Assembly (NCBI GenBank): GCA_013399115.1
Contig: VXAA01003990.1
Location: 263,218 to 327,217 of the forward strand
From: Anseranas semipalmata
Lineage: Eukaryota > Chordata > Aves > Anseriformes > Anseranatidae
Reading direction: 5' to 3'
DNA length: 64,000 nucleotides
Numbering within the stretch: the first letter of the stretch is position 1; the number at the start of each line of letters is the position of its first letter. A program made the position numbers and the translations under genes. This document shows positions 47,201 to 59,200 of this stretch, in pieces. A model generated the notes under the pieces. The model did not search any database. It saw only the letters and a program-made list of their open reading frames with translations, and was not told the DNA's origin.

Positions 47201-50200
47201 TCACTGTGCTGAACAAGCTGCACCCTTCTATTCTAACATAAGTCATCTGATTAGTCTGAATACCGTGTAGTCTTTTGATCTATTTTATTCAAGAAAGCTT
47301 GAATCAGGAACAAGCTTGAGAAAAATTATTTTCTCTCCTTCCAGTACTTCAGCTTTAGATGAATATCACTGTCCTTTGGACACTACCTGGAGCTGGTGCT
47401 GTTCAAGACCTATATGGTTAACCACACAGTATTCTTGAAAATGTCCACAGGCATTAAGTGTATGGTTTTTTTTTGTTTGTTTGTTTGTTTTTTGTTAGAC
47501 TCAACTTCTTCACTGACTTCAACTCAGTTATGCTGGCTGTAAATCTGGTCTGGATTGAAACAATCGTATCATTTATACAGAAGCAAACTCTTGAAACAGA
47601 CAGGAGCAGTGCCTACACATATGCTTGCATAGTCTCAAAATATTGAGGTTTCATTATTGATGGTATTGATGGATTAAGCACCTACCAACGGACCACTTGG
47701 GACACCACCAGTTGACCATGTTGCAGGTGCTACTTTTGGTTGCCAGTTGGCTCCTCCCGTTAGCTTTTTCTCTCCAGCGTTCCACTGAAGGTCTCCCCTA
47801 GCGAAGAGGAAGAGAGAGAGAGAGCTATTCTTTACATACGCAGTGAAAATGAAAACCAATTGCAGTGTACATTAACTTTAAGCCTGCAGCTACATTAGTT
47901 TATGGTATATGCAGTTTAAGTTATTAACAGAAAGATACACTTTTAGTACCAGGCAGTTTCAAGGGTTGTTAGTGGTAGACACCACTACACTCTACACTGC
48001 AGTCAGTTACATGGTTATGGCCTTTGTGGTGAGAATTAAAGAGTTGTTTGACTTAGTATCGACTGAACGTAACATATTATTGCATATACCCTTGCAAAGT
48101 AGGAAGAGGGACTGCTACTGCCTATTCTACTAGGGCCAGGCAGTAGAGCTGCCTGATAGAAGTCTTTGAAAGGTCATTTCATTGCTGGAAATCTTGCTCA
48201 GACAGATCAAGGAGGAAATCATTCAGTTCTGAAAAAAGTTGATAGATACAAGAGAAACAAATCATTCACAGAATAAAAGGGCTGTCTCAAAACCAGGTTT
48301 TGTTAGAAGCCGCTTTATCCAGGATAAGCTATACTCTTTGAATGAAGTAGACTGAGGGAAGCTACGTGTGGGGAATAAACTTTATGATGTGTTTACTCAT
48401 TTCCCTCCTATCACCTCACCGGAGGTGCAACACATCTTGAAGTATACACATCATAAACTGGTCTTGGATACAGAGGAAGACTCAGCAAAGAAGCAAGCAA
48501 TCAGTTAGCTTAAGATATTCAAAAACAAATGTAATGCTTTCAATATTTCTTCTTGCAAAAAGAAGCTTTTCACTGCATGGAATGAACTTCTTTTCTATTT
48601 TACAAGTATTCCAATGCCTACACGATAAGCACGTCCAGCGTCTGTAAAAAGATAACAAAACTATTACATATTAGCCTAATAATAATAATGAGGAGAGCTA
48701 TGAAATTTATTATCTGGACAATTCATTTGTAAATCAGCTGCCCAATATGAAGACACTGATTTTTATATACATGTTTTTAGAAACTCAGATTACAGCCAGC
48801 AAGTCTAAAAGCTACATCAGGAACAATTAACATTAATTATTCAGTGAACCTGTATAGAATAGAATACTTTTTCCAGAATTTTTATGAATTGCTATTTTTG
48901 GTTTAGAGGGGTGGGAGAGGTACTGGCATGTGACCAATTCATTGGTTCCTAATAAACATAGAAATCAATATAAAACTATAAAACAAACTTGAAAACTTTT
49001 TTATTATTATTATTGTTTTTAATTAAATGTTGAACTTACTTTTTTGAAGTGGTACCAGAAATTCCAAGATCTGAAAGTTGTAAGAAAAAAGGAAAAAAAG
49101 TCACCTGTCTAATAAATTAAAGTGTATCAAAGTAATAGCTCACATTTCATTGCACATGGGCTTACACAGAGTAATGAGGTTCTGGCTGTCTCCATTTAGG
49201 CAGCAGAGTACTAGCCACACCTACAGGACAAACTTTTGAGGAACCCTATGGAGATCTTATATTTGAAAAAGCCATTTTTACTCCACAAGCAAATCAAAGT
49301 GACAATTATTTAGGTCTACAAAATGTTATTTAAGAGTACCAAAACTATTTACCATGAATGACAGCACTAGTTTCTGTTCCTCATTTTACATGCTAAAATA
49401 GAAAGTTATTTTACTCATACAGATAAAACTGAATGTTATCTGGAAGCTCTGCAGTTTTATCTGTTCTATCATGCACAGGCACTCCAAGCAGTTTCCTTAA
49501 TTACTCTCTGAAAGAAGTTTTAGCCTAAGTTTTAAAAAACTCTCTTCTCACATGATTAGTATGAGTCTTGCAAGTCAAATTGCCAAGTGTGATTATTTTC
49601 TCCCCCAAACCTGGATATCCCAAATGACTTGCAGAAGGGGTTTGAAGTGATTAAAACTCCTGCTGACTTCTAAACATGGTCATTTCTCTCCACACTGAGA
49701 TGAATAGTATGCATCTTAAGATCAGTTACATCTTTGCTGTGTTTACATATATGAACAGGGTATTCTTTTTACACAGTACTCCAAGTACAACTTCAGTATT
49801 ATTGTACCTTAGCCCAGGTGGGTCTATGTTAGGTTTGTACAGGTGTTGGTGCTACTGATCTCTAGTTATGAAGACTACCTCTACTACAGGAAAGAACATT
49901 TTTTTGCTTAGCATTTCAGGAACATGTTTTGGGAAGTTCACTATCTGAGAGAACATCTGTTCTTGGCTGTTGTTCACACTTCACCCCACTGCTACTCCCG
50001 TTCTCACTAAGCAACAAGTCAGCTATTGTCTCCATTAACTTTTCTGCCTAAATTCCATAGCACCCCCAGATGCTTTGGACAATTTTCACCATTCCATCTG
50101 TTACTTCTCGGGGGCCCACCCTGTAAGAGTCTGATGTGCCCTGGAATGTCCTGCGACGCTCACATGTTACCAATCATACTTAGTAAATAGATCCCACTAT

Positions 50201-53200
50201 TTGGCTCAGATCACACAATGAGGGACAAGCTACGACCCTAGAATACCAGCTACCTGAATCAGGCCTTACTTCTGCCTATAGCTGCCCTGATCTCCCTAGG
50301 GAAACAGAAGGACATTGGAAAAAAAAGAAAGCTAAAATGGACAGGTGTTTGGCTCCACAAACAGACAGTATCGTTGTATACCACACCACTTAAAACAGAA
50401 ATTTGTCACTTACTGCCTACTAAGTTTGCAAGAGATGAATCAAGATCACTTCCGAGGCCTTTGCTTGCTGCTGCTGAAGCAGTGACTGTTGCTGTGGCTG
50501 CAGGTGCTATAGACTGACCAGACGGAACCATAGTTGGCATAAGAAGATCACCTAAACCATCAAACACTGGAAGGAAAAGGAGAGTGGTTTAAGAACAGCA
50601 GCTGTGGTAAGAAAAACACTACTGGCCACTTTGATGTTGGTCCAACAAATGTAACACAAACAACAACGTCACAAGTCTTACCAAAACATAGTTTGACATT
50701 AAAAGTAATGCCAACAAGGGCATGCATGTCATTACTAGGCATTGAATGTACAGTAATCCTGAAAGAGCTATACCAATGAAAACTAATATAACAGGACATG
50801 CCTAAAAGCATGTCCTTAATTGGAGAGCTGAATCACATATCTACACAGATATAGCATGACTTCCACGCAACACTATTTTTCTTACAGCCATACTTAGAGA
50901 GATGTCAGATGCACACACATTTGTCAGGAGATATTCATTTAAAGGCTTTTAAAATGAACATCTTGCAGCGAACACCAGTCAGAATTATGGTGGCAAAGGC
51001 AGTGTTATACCTTGACATCTTAGGCAACAGGATTGAAACAGTCTCAGGATATTACTATTTACTTGCAAGCAGCGAGGAGTTAGGAAAACCTACTAACATC
51101 TCATAAGATCAGAAGGAATGAGAACCATCCACGCTGACAGAGCTAGTCTCCTTAGTCTAGCCATCTATCTCAGAAGCTCATTTTTTTAGATCCCTTGAAG
51201 TCAAACTGCCTGGAACATCTCATGCCAGCACTCTATCTTCTGATCTGTATTTGAGTACATGCTAATGTTAAGTCAACAGGAAGGGGTAGCATGTGCACTG
51301 GCAAGCAACCAAATGACCAACCATGCAGCAGTACTACTTTGACCTTTTTTTCTTGTACAGTTGCAGAACTCACCAATTTTAAGTTTGTAGCAAGGACCCA
51401 GCATGGAAAGTATAGAATGGAAGAGATACAAACAAAATGATAGCAGTGATGAAAGTTTAAGCTTATAGTCAGGGAAAGAACATGACCTTGGTCTCAATTT
51501 TGTGTACCTTCAGGTGCCATGCAAGCTTAAGAACAGCTTCAGCAGCAAAAGCAAGATGATTTGGCTATATACTTGATTTACAGAAGAGTATTGTCCTTGA
51601 GTAATTCCTGATTCATGCCATCAAGCACATGCAAGGATGATGTTCACACTAGTTTGGTTTCTATTGTCATGGTAGAATAAAAAAATGGGTACAGAGAGCT
51701 CTTGAGCACACACTTGCCTAAACACAACCTTGAGTTCTTCTAGTAGGGAATGAACAGGGAAATCGCTGTTATTGCTTGTATTCAGAGCCTAAATACAGTG
51801 TCATTAACTCATCTAACACACAAAACACATTGGAAAATTAATAGGAAGAAACCCTTCAGCTCACCTGATGCATCAAATGAACTGCCAGTCGTTGGAGCTG
51901 TTGTTCCAAAAGCTGCATCAAAGTTAGGCTGTAGTAAGCTCGTTTGCGCTGGAGTGACTGGGGATGGTGATGGAGAAGGAGCAATGAAAGAACCTCCAAA
52001 GCCTTGAAAAAGTCACATAAGAGAGGTGTGGACATTAGAGTCAGTCTTGATGGGCTGTGTTTAACAAAAGCTCAGTCTATAGAAGGCAGAATGATAGAAA
52101 CAATGCTTGGTAGACCATTGCAAACAGCTCAGTACTATACGAGCATCCTTTGTATGCCAGGTATGATCCAAGAAATTTATGCTTTTTTCAGGAGCCACCA
52201 ATAAAAGCTTTAATGTTCACTATTTAGATATCTGCAGAGGTAGATGAACAGAGTACACAATTCTTCCAGTACTATATGCTACAGTTTTAGTTAAATAAAC
52301 TCACAGGTAGAAAGCAACAAAAAAGAATTAGTTCAGAAAAAAGACAAACAGAAGACTAGCTTGAAAAAAGCATACGATCACAGTTTAATGGACCCAATTA
52401 CTTTGGAATCCCAGTTCAGAAAGCAGTGTTTTACTCACTCAGTTTAGCCTCTCACCATCTTAAAACGTACTGGTCTGCCTCATCAAGATATCTTCAAGCT
52501 GCTGCCCACCATCCCCTCCTCCCTTCCATAGCAGGATCAACAGTATCCACAAATACAAATAAATCCTAACCATGCAGATTCTCCAGCCTTTGAGCAATTT
52601 ATTTGCATGCTTTACTATTCTTAAAATCCTTCCCTTGTCCACTACATAATTTGATCTCCCTTGCAATTTAAGCTTATTTGTATTATCTACAGACTCCGGA
52701 AACTGTTTAAATATGCAAAGACTGTCAAAAAGAGAACAGACACATGACACCTCCTCAATTCTCTTTAGTCTACAAGCCAGTCCTCTTATTCAATCTTTTC
52801 TTGACTGTGATGCCTGAGACCTCCATACTCCTTCAGTCTCTCAGCCTTGGTTTTTCCCAGCTGCCCTCCTGCCCTTGCATGAGGAGGATCAGTTCTGAGC
52901 TCACCACTCCAACTGAAACTACACAAATACAACAGGAAGACCACTGCACATCCTGCAGGCTGTCATTTTTCCTCCTCTATCAGAGTAGGAAGCATATTAT
53001 TTTCCCACAGCTGAACAGAAGATGGTGACATACCAGTGCTCTACCACTGCCTTGAGCTTCTTTTCAGGGACCTTCCTGCCTTTGCAGTCTGCTGTCATTT
53101 CTTCAGTTAATCATCACTGCCCAAGACCAGAAGCTTGCATGTTTACCCATTTGAAAACCCTCTTTCAGACCATTTTCTCTAATATGTAGAGAACATTTTA

Positions 53201-56200
53201 AGTTCTATTCTCATCTGACAAATACAGTTTTTTTCATGTGAGAAATCTCAAAAATTAAGGATGCTAGTCCAACAGTCACATTGTTGAAATTAAGTACCAA
53301 ATAAATGCATCAATTTAGAAAAGATTATCTAGTTACATTAAACTCTCATTGCCGCTTTGACTTTTTACTGAGATAGTTTGTACTACTCATTTAAGCAGTC
53401 AGCTAATTCCTTTCTTCCTCATCTTTCTTCAACTTCTGTTTAGTGGTAACTAAATACCAGTCCAGTGGGGAAGAAAGCTCTGAAGACTTTGTAATCCCTT
53501 GTTAGTTTTTATCCAAAACTTCTTTCCACAGTCACAGGGTCTATCAATTACAGCACATTATGCAGACATCTCACAAGCTGTGACAATAGCACATTTCCCA
53601 GCTATGAAACCAAGCATCTGCCAGACATTTAACTACAAGATAAGCTAGTACTCAATGTAAAGGATTAATGCTCAAATTGTGAACATCAATTATATTAAAT
53701 GTTACTGTGAGACCTCAAATGCTCTCCCCCCAAAATTGTGGTTTCTCAGAGAATGAAGTAAAACTAAACACTAAACACTTAACAAATGTGGAAAGGATAG
53801 GAAAAAAAGTTATAGACATGCACCTGATGCATAAGCAGATGCATATTTTAGACAAGAAAGGAGTTAACAGGCTAATCCTATTCAAACCAAAATCCTCAGC
53901 AGGGAGATGTGAGTGCTATGCCATCGCTTGGTCCTGGCCATATGCCAGCTGCTTGCTGTACCATCAGAAGACAGGCTTTAATTGTACAGCTATGCTATGC
54001 TAACAACTACACTGGTCCCAGGCACACCTGGGAAAGCTCAGCAAACCTAACTGTGCACTACTGGCCCAGGAGAACACAACCTGATTAGAAAGACCTTCAC
54101 CTAAAGTTTGCCAGATTGCAGGCAATGACACTTTGATCATAACTTAAACTAGTCCCTTTCGATAACTGATTGATTGCCCTGCATGGAGACAGGGAAACAA
54201 GAGCAGGACACAAAGCAGCCCGTTTTCTGCAGCCTGAAGTAAAGAGCATTCCACATGCCTCCATGAGCTTCCCTGGGTTTATCAGGCCCACTTCAGGGTT
54301 CTGGCACCAAGAAATCCTTATTACCCAAATCCTACTCTGTGGGAAGCCACATGCTCACAGCTGCTCAATCAGAATCTGGACAAACATACTGGATCAGAGA
54401 ACTACCCTCAGCTCTCCAAGGTCTCTTCATGAAGCAGGATTGTCACTAGGTAATTTAGGTTGGAAGGGATATCTGGAGATCATCCAGTCCCAGCCCCTGC
54501 TAAAAGCAGGTCACATCAAATCAGGTTGCTCAGGGAGTTGTTCTGAGCACTTTCATGAGGACAGATTCCACCACCTCTATTGGCAGCCTGTTCTAATATC
54601 TGACCATCCTCATGGTAATAAATAAATAAATGTTTCCAATACTTAACTTGAATTTCCCACATTTTCTTTTTTCCTGTTGCTGTGCACCTCCAGGAGGAAC
54701 ATGGCTTATCTCCTCTGTATCCTCCAAGGAGGTAGTTTTAGATGGCTATAAGGCCTAGCTTTTGCCTTCTCTTCTTAAGGCTGAATGGACCCAGTTCTCA
54801 GCCTCTCCTCATATGTCATGTGCACCAGTCACCATCTTGGTAGCCCTCCACTGAACTCACTCTGGTACATCTTGATCACCTACATCAAGAGATTCTCTTT
54901 AATACATTCCAGAAGTCCCCTAGATTACCCGCACCCAGCCATGTTGCCCTTCCAGCACATATTATAGTGGTTTAAGCTGCTCATGAGTGCCAAAGCCTGC
55001 AACAGCAAAGCTTTCTCCAGCTGCCTAAAGACCGGCTTTTTCTACTGCCTTTTCTTGATCAGATGGTCCATAGCAGACACCTACTCTAACATCACCAGTG
55101 CTGGCCTATCCTCTGATCCTTACCTACGAGCTCCTCCTGGTTCATCACCTGTCTCAAGGCCAAGCTCCATGCATTCAACTATCTGCAAAAAGCATACTTT
55201 TCACTTAAGAATCAGACCAGAAGCAGGGTGACAAGATATGTGGCTGACAAAGGCATCTGATTCTACCAATTCCTACAGCACCAGAACCCCTTAAAGATCC
55301 TGTGCTTAGTTAGACCCATTCCACTTCCTGAGTAAGGACAAGGAGCTCGGCAGCAGTGCATGACATAATACATAACCTTCTAAACAGAATTTTATAAATG
55401 AGTAAGCTTTTGCAAAACCCCCCAAAGTGCCTGTTTCTCCAGCTACAGAATTGAGTCCTCCCCAGCTTCAGGTGAAATTTGCATGACAATTGGTCTGAGT
55501 TCCATAGATTTTAGCCACTTGCACAATCTAACAGCAACATTGGGCACAGAAGCCATAAACATGCTTTAATAGATTAAAGTCCTAATCATCTAGTGCTTAT
55601 ACAAGACCCAGGTTGAGTCTGCAGAAACAGCAGCAGCTGAGTCACCGAGATATGTTGTCTGGACATCCCCAACTGCCTGATTTTGAAGTTGTTTTTACTT
55701 ACACAGTCACGTAAGATTTCTTATAAGAACATGCCATTAGACCACACATTGGGATACACATGCATGCGGTTTAATTGCATAGAAAGATCTAGAATGGAAA
55801 AAGGCTAGATTTATTGCATTTATTGGCATAATTCTATTCTTGTCTGCTGAGAAGCTTAGAAGAGTATGAAAAGTAAATTACCACCTTTTCTAAGTGAGCC
55901 AAGAGTCTAGCCACTTACCTGACAGCAGAACACTTAAGACAATGATGCATGGTACGTATACTTGTAACACTGTGCATATAAACACTTAGTACAACTAAAC
56001 ATTCATAAACCATGAAGGACAAGCCTTCAGCCACCATATGAAATCTAGACAAGCTTAAATTTAAAACTGGATAAGACTGCAGGCTATACATCTGCCATTA
56101 TCTAGGGTGAACAAATGCTTAGCAATATGCTGTGATGTTTACAGACCCTCTGCATCTGCCAAATAGAGATTCATATCTAACTTGGAGTATTTTGAATGTA

Positions 56201-59200
56201 TATGAAAAAATCTATTCATCCAAACAGCTTCAGGTCTGCTTGAGTATTCAGGCTTATAACATCCATTTTATAATTTAGGTTTTGATTTAATGTGACTCAT
56301 CAGATTCAGAGAGCACACTGCTGAAGTTTAAGCCATCTGGAGCATAATTCTTACTGTAATTTAAGCTTAGTTATAGATAAGAACAGAAAATATTTTCTAT
56401 TCTAATGTTTGCATAAGCAGGATTAGCTTCTTTCTGACAACATCTTTGCACCCAGATCCCAGATAATGCACACAACTGCAAAGGGCAGCAGCTCTTCTTT
56501 TTGTAAACTTTGTTCCTTGTAAAATTACTAGTATGTTTCAGGACCTACTGATTAAAGCCTCATCTCCATCTTAAAGCTATCCATAGGCTGTTTAACCAAT
56601 ACAAAGAATAATGGAACCAGTATTAAAACAAAAGGAGGTCTTCTAACTTAAAATCCTGAAACTGCTTGTACTAAGAGGTGGCATGAATGTACACATTATG
56701 TCCCACTAAGTAGCTGGCTTGCCACCATTGGAACAGATTCAGAACACACATGCACATTATTCTCTAGAACACTTCTACTTTCCTGAAGCCCAACTAGGAG
56801 ATGCCCACACAAAGAGCAGGTACTGGCAGTTTGTCATCTTCTGAGGTGGCTTCAGAATGTAAGCACTCATTTATAAGAACTCTGAGCACTTAGAGCAGAT
56901 TACACACGGAGACATCACATGCATTATACATTTCTCACACAATGGAGGATCGCTCATGAGCATACAAACACAAAAACATACACGGGATTTGACTTCTGAT
57001 ATAGTGTAAGTTGACATGGGAGACCTTCAGATGTGCAGACAGCAAATGACATCAGGGTCCACCATGCCTAGAACAGTTAGCCATTGCATACAGGACAAAC
57101 TTCCATTCTGGCTCAGAATTAAAGCCAAAGAAGTACAACATGATGCTAACAATCATCTACATTTGCTAAGGATAACCTACTGACAAATTCTCCTTTCAGA
57201 AACATGAGGAAAAATGAATCAAGTCCTCCTTCAAACCAGAAGTTTTCTTTAAACCCAAGAAAAACACGCTGGAATCTTGTTTTCTACAAACTTCAAACTG
57301 AGATGGGGAAGAGTCATGACTGTTTAGCACAACTACTATATCCACTAAAATACATGGCGTAGCAGGAATTTTGGAGAATGGTAGAAACAGAATTCAGGTG
57401 AAATGGCTTAACATGTAGGATGCAGACTAGAATTATACAGTTATTTAACCTCCTAAACAGGCATGACAGTCTGATGCCACATTCAGCACCAGCAGGAGTC
57501 TTATCCTATCCAGTATAAGGAGAGAGTCTCTTAACACTTCTATGCTCTTGCACGCGAGAAGGCTGTCTCCCATCACCCCACTCTGCTTGGCTAAATCCAA
57601 GACTGTTGCCAAATCATTCATTCAATTTTCTAACCTTTAAAAGTCAGTAAGCTGCTTTAATTAAACCAACCAACCAAGAAACAAAGATGGATTAGAAGTG
57701 AGGAATAAAGAGCATAGCCTCCAATACTGTTTAACTCAAGTACCGCTACAGTCAGACAAAGAAACTTTATGGAAACACTGCTATGCAGTAAACAGTACAG
57801 AAGAATAAAGCTTGTGTAGGAAACAGAAAATGAAGATTGGGGGATGAAGATAATCAAGGAAGTTAACCTGTACTTTGGTATAACGCCTCCATTACAAATC
57901 AAAGTAGTTTTAATTTAAGAAGTCTAAAGTACTAAGAAATCTTAAAAAACAAAACAAAAGCTATTTTATTCCACTGCGAAAGTCCATTTACACCCATGGA
58001 ACATAGAAGATTTCACAAAGATCATTTCTTAGATTTTGTGTGACAATAAGTCGTCGTTTTTGTTTTTGTTTTTTTTTTTAAAAAAAAAGTTCTTTATTAC
58101 CAGCCAGTAGGTCTGCAGAAGCTGAGGAACTAGAAGCGGCCTGGGTTGCGGGCTGGGGTTCAGAAGCACTACTTCCAAAAGCATCTAAAGAGAATTCCAG
58201 AAGGCAGAGTTCAGTATTAAATGCATCAATTCATCACTTATCTTAAACAAGAGATGACAATAGGATAACCATTTCATTCATCATAAGAAGAAAATGAAAG
58301 TGCTTGACCACCTTTATTGCAGAGCAGTACCATGGATGCAAAGCTCAGGTGGAAAAAAGGAGATGCAACAAACCAGTGCTTCAGAGATAGCTGTTTTTCT
58401 ATAGGGAAGAATAGCACTAAAGAGGGTAAGACACTAGGTCAGAGAGACTTGCAAGTCCTTTTATTTGGGCCTCTTCTCAGAAAACCCATAAAAACAGCAG
58501 CGTTCTAGGCTAGAGGGTTAAGACATTTTATCTGATGCATTCACCTGCGGAGTTTGGAGTAATTCCAGACAGAATTTACTGACTAACATTAAGTCTTTTT
58601 AGATGGATATTTCACTAATGTTTGATAATTCACCACTTGTAAGTAACATTTCTTTTCTACAACACTTCCAGAGCTGGTTGTGCTCATCCTAATTTCCACC
58701 TTGTCGAATCTAACAAAGATCCTTTTACTCGGCTCTCCGGTTTGAGACAAGTCATCCTCAAAACTTCAGCTGCTTTGAGAAACGGCACTGAGAGAAAACA
58801 AAGTGAAAGTGGAGAGTTGCAAAGACGACGGAAAAAAAATAAAAAGAAAGCACACAACATACTTTCATTAGACCTCTGAGGAAAAGAGTCATACATGCAT
58901 TGACTGAAGACAGAATGGTAAATGTAAGGACAACAGGATGGCAACAATGACAGCTCATTTGCAGTTCATTATTGTGCAATATGAAGAACTGGACATGTTA
59001 TTCTTAGCTGCAATGCCACACAGAAAAGCTGTAAGAAGGGAAAACAGGAGCTTTAGAAAAGCGCAAAGGTAATTGAAATGAAGTGATTCAACTCTGAAGT
59101 GGTGAGGAAAGAAAAATACCCACCACCAAATAGGTCAATCACACCTGAAGAATCCACCTTTGCTGGAGAGGCAGTGGGTAGAGGAGAGGGGGCTGCAAAT

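Larger units (their letters stand above)
47798..51864 (-). other. SNAP91 introns around the microexon
   Basis: Three introns: 47798-49039, 49071-50413 and 50567-51864. No repeat family is recognised. The pyrimidine tract upstream of the microexon is long (about 49071-49100). Confidence 0.6.
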
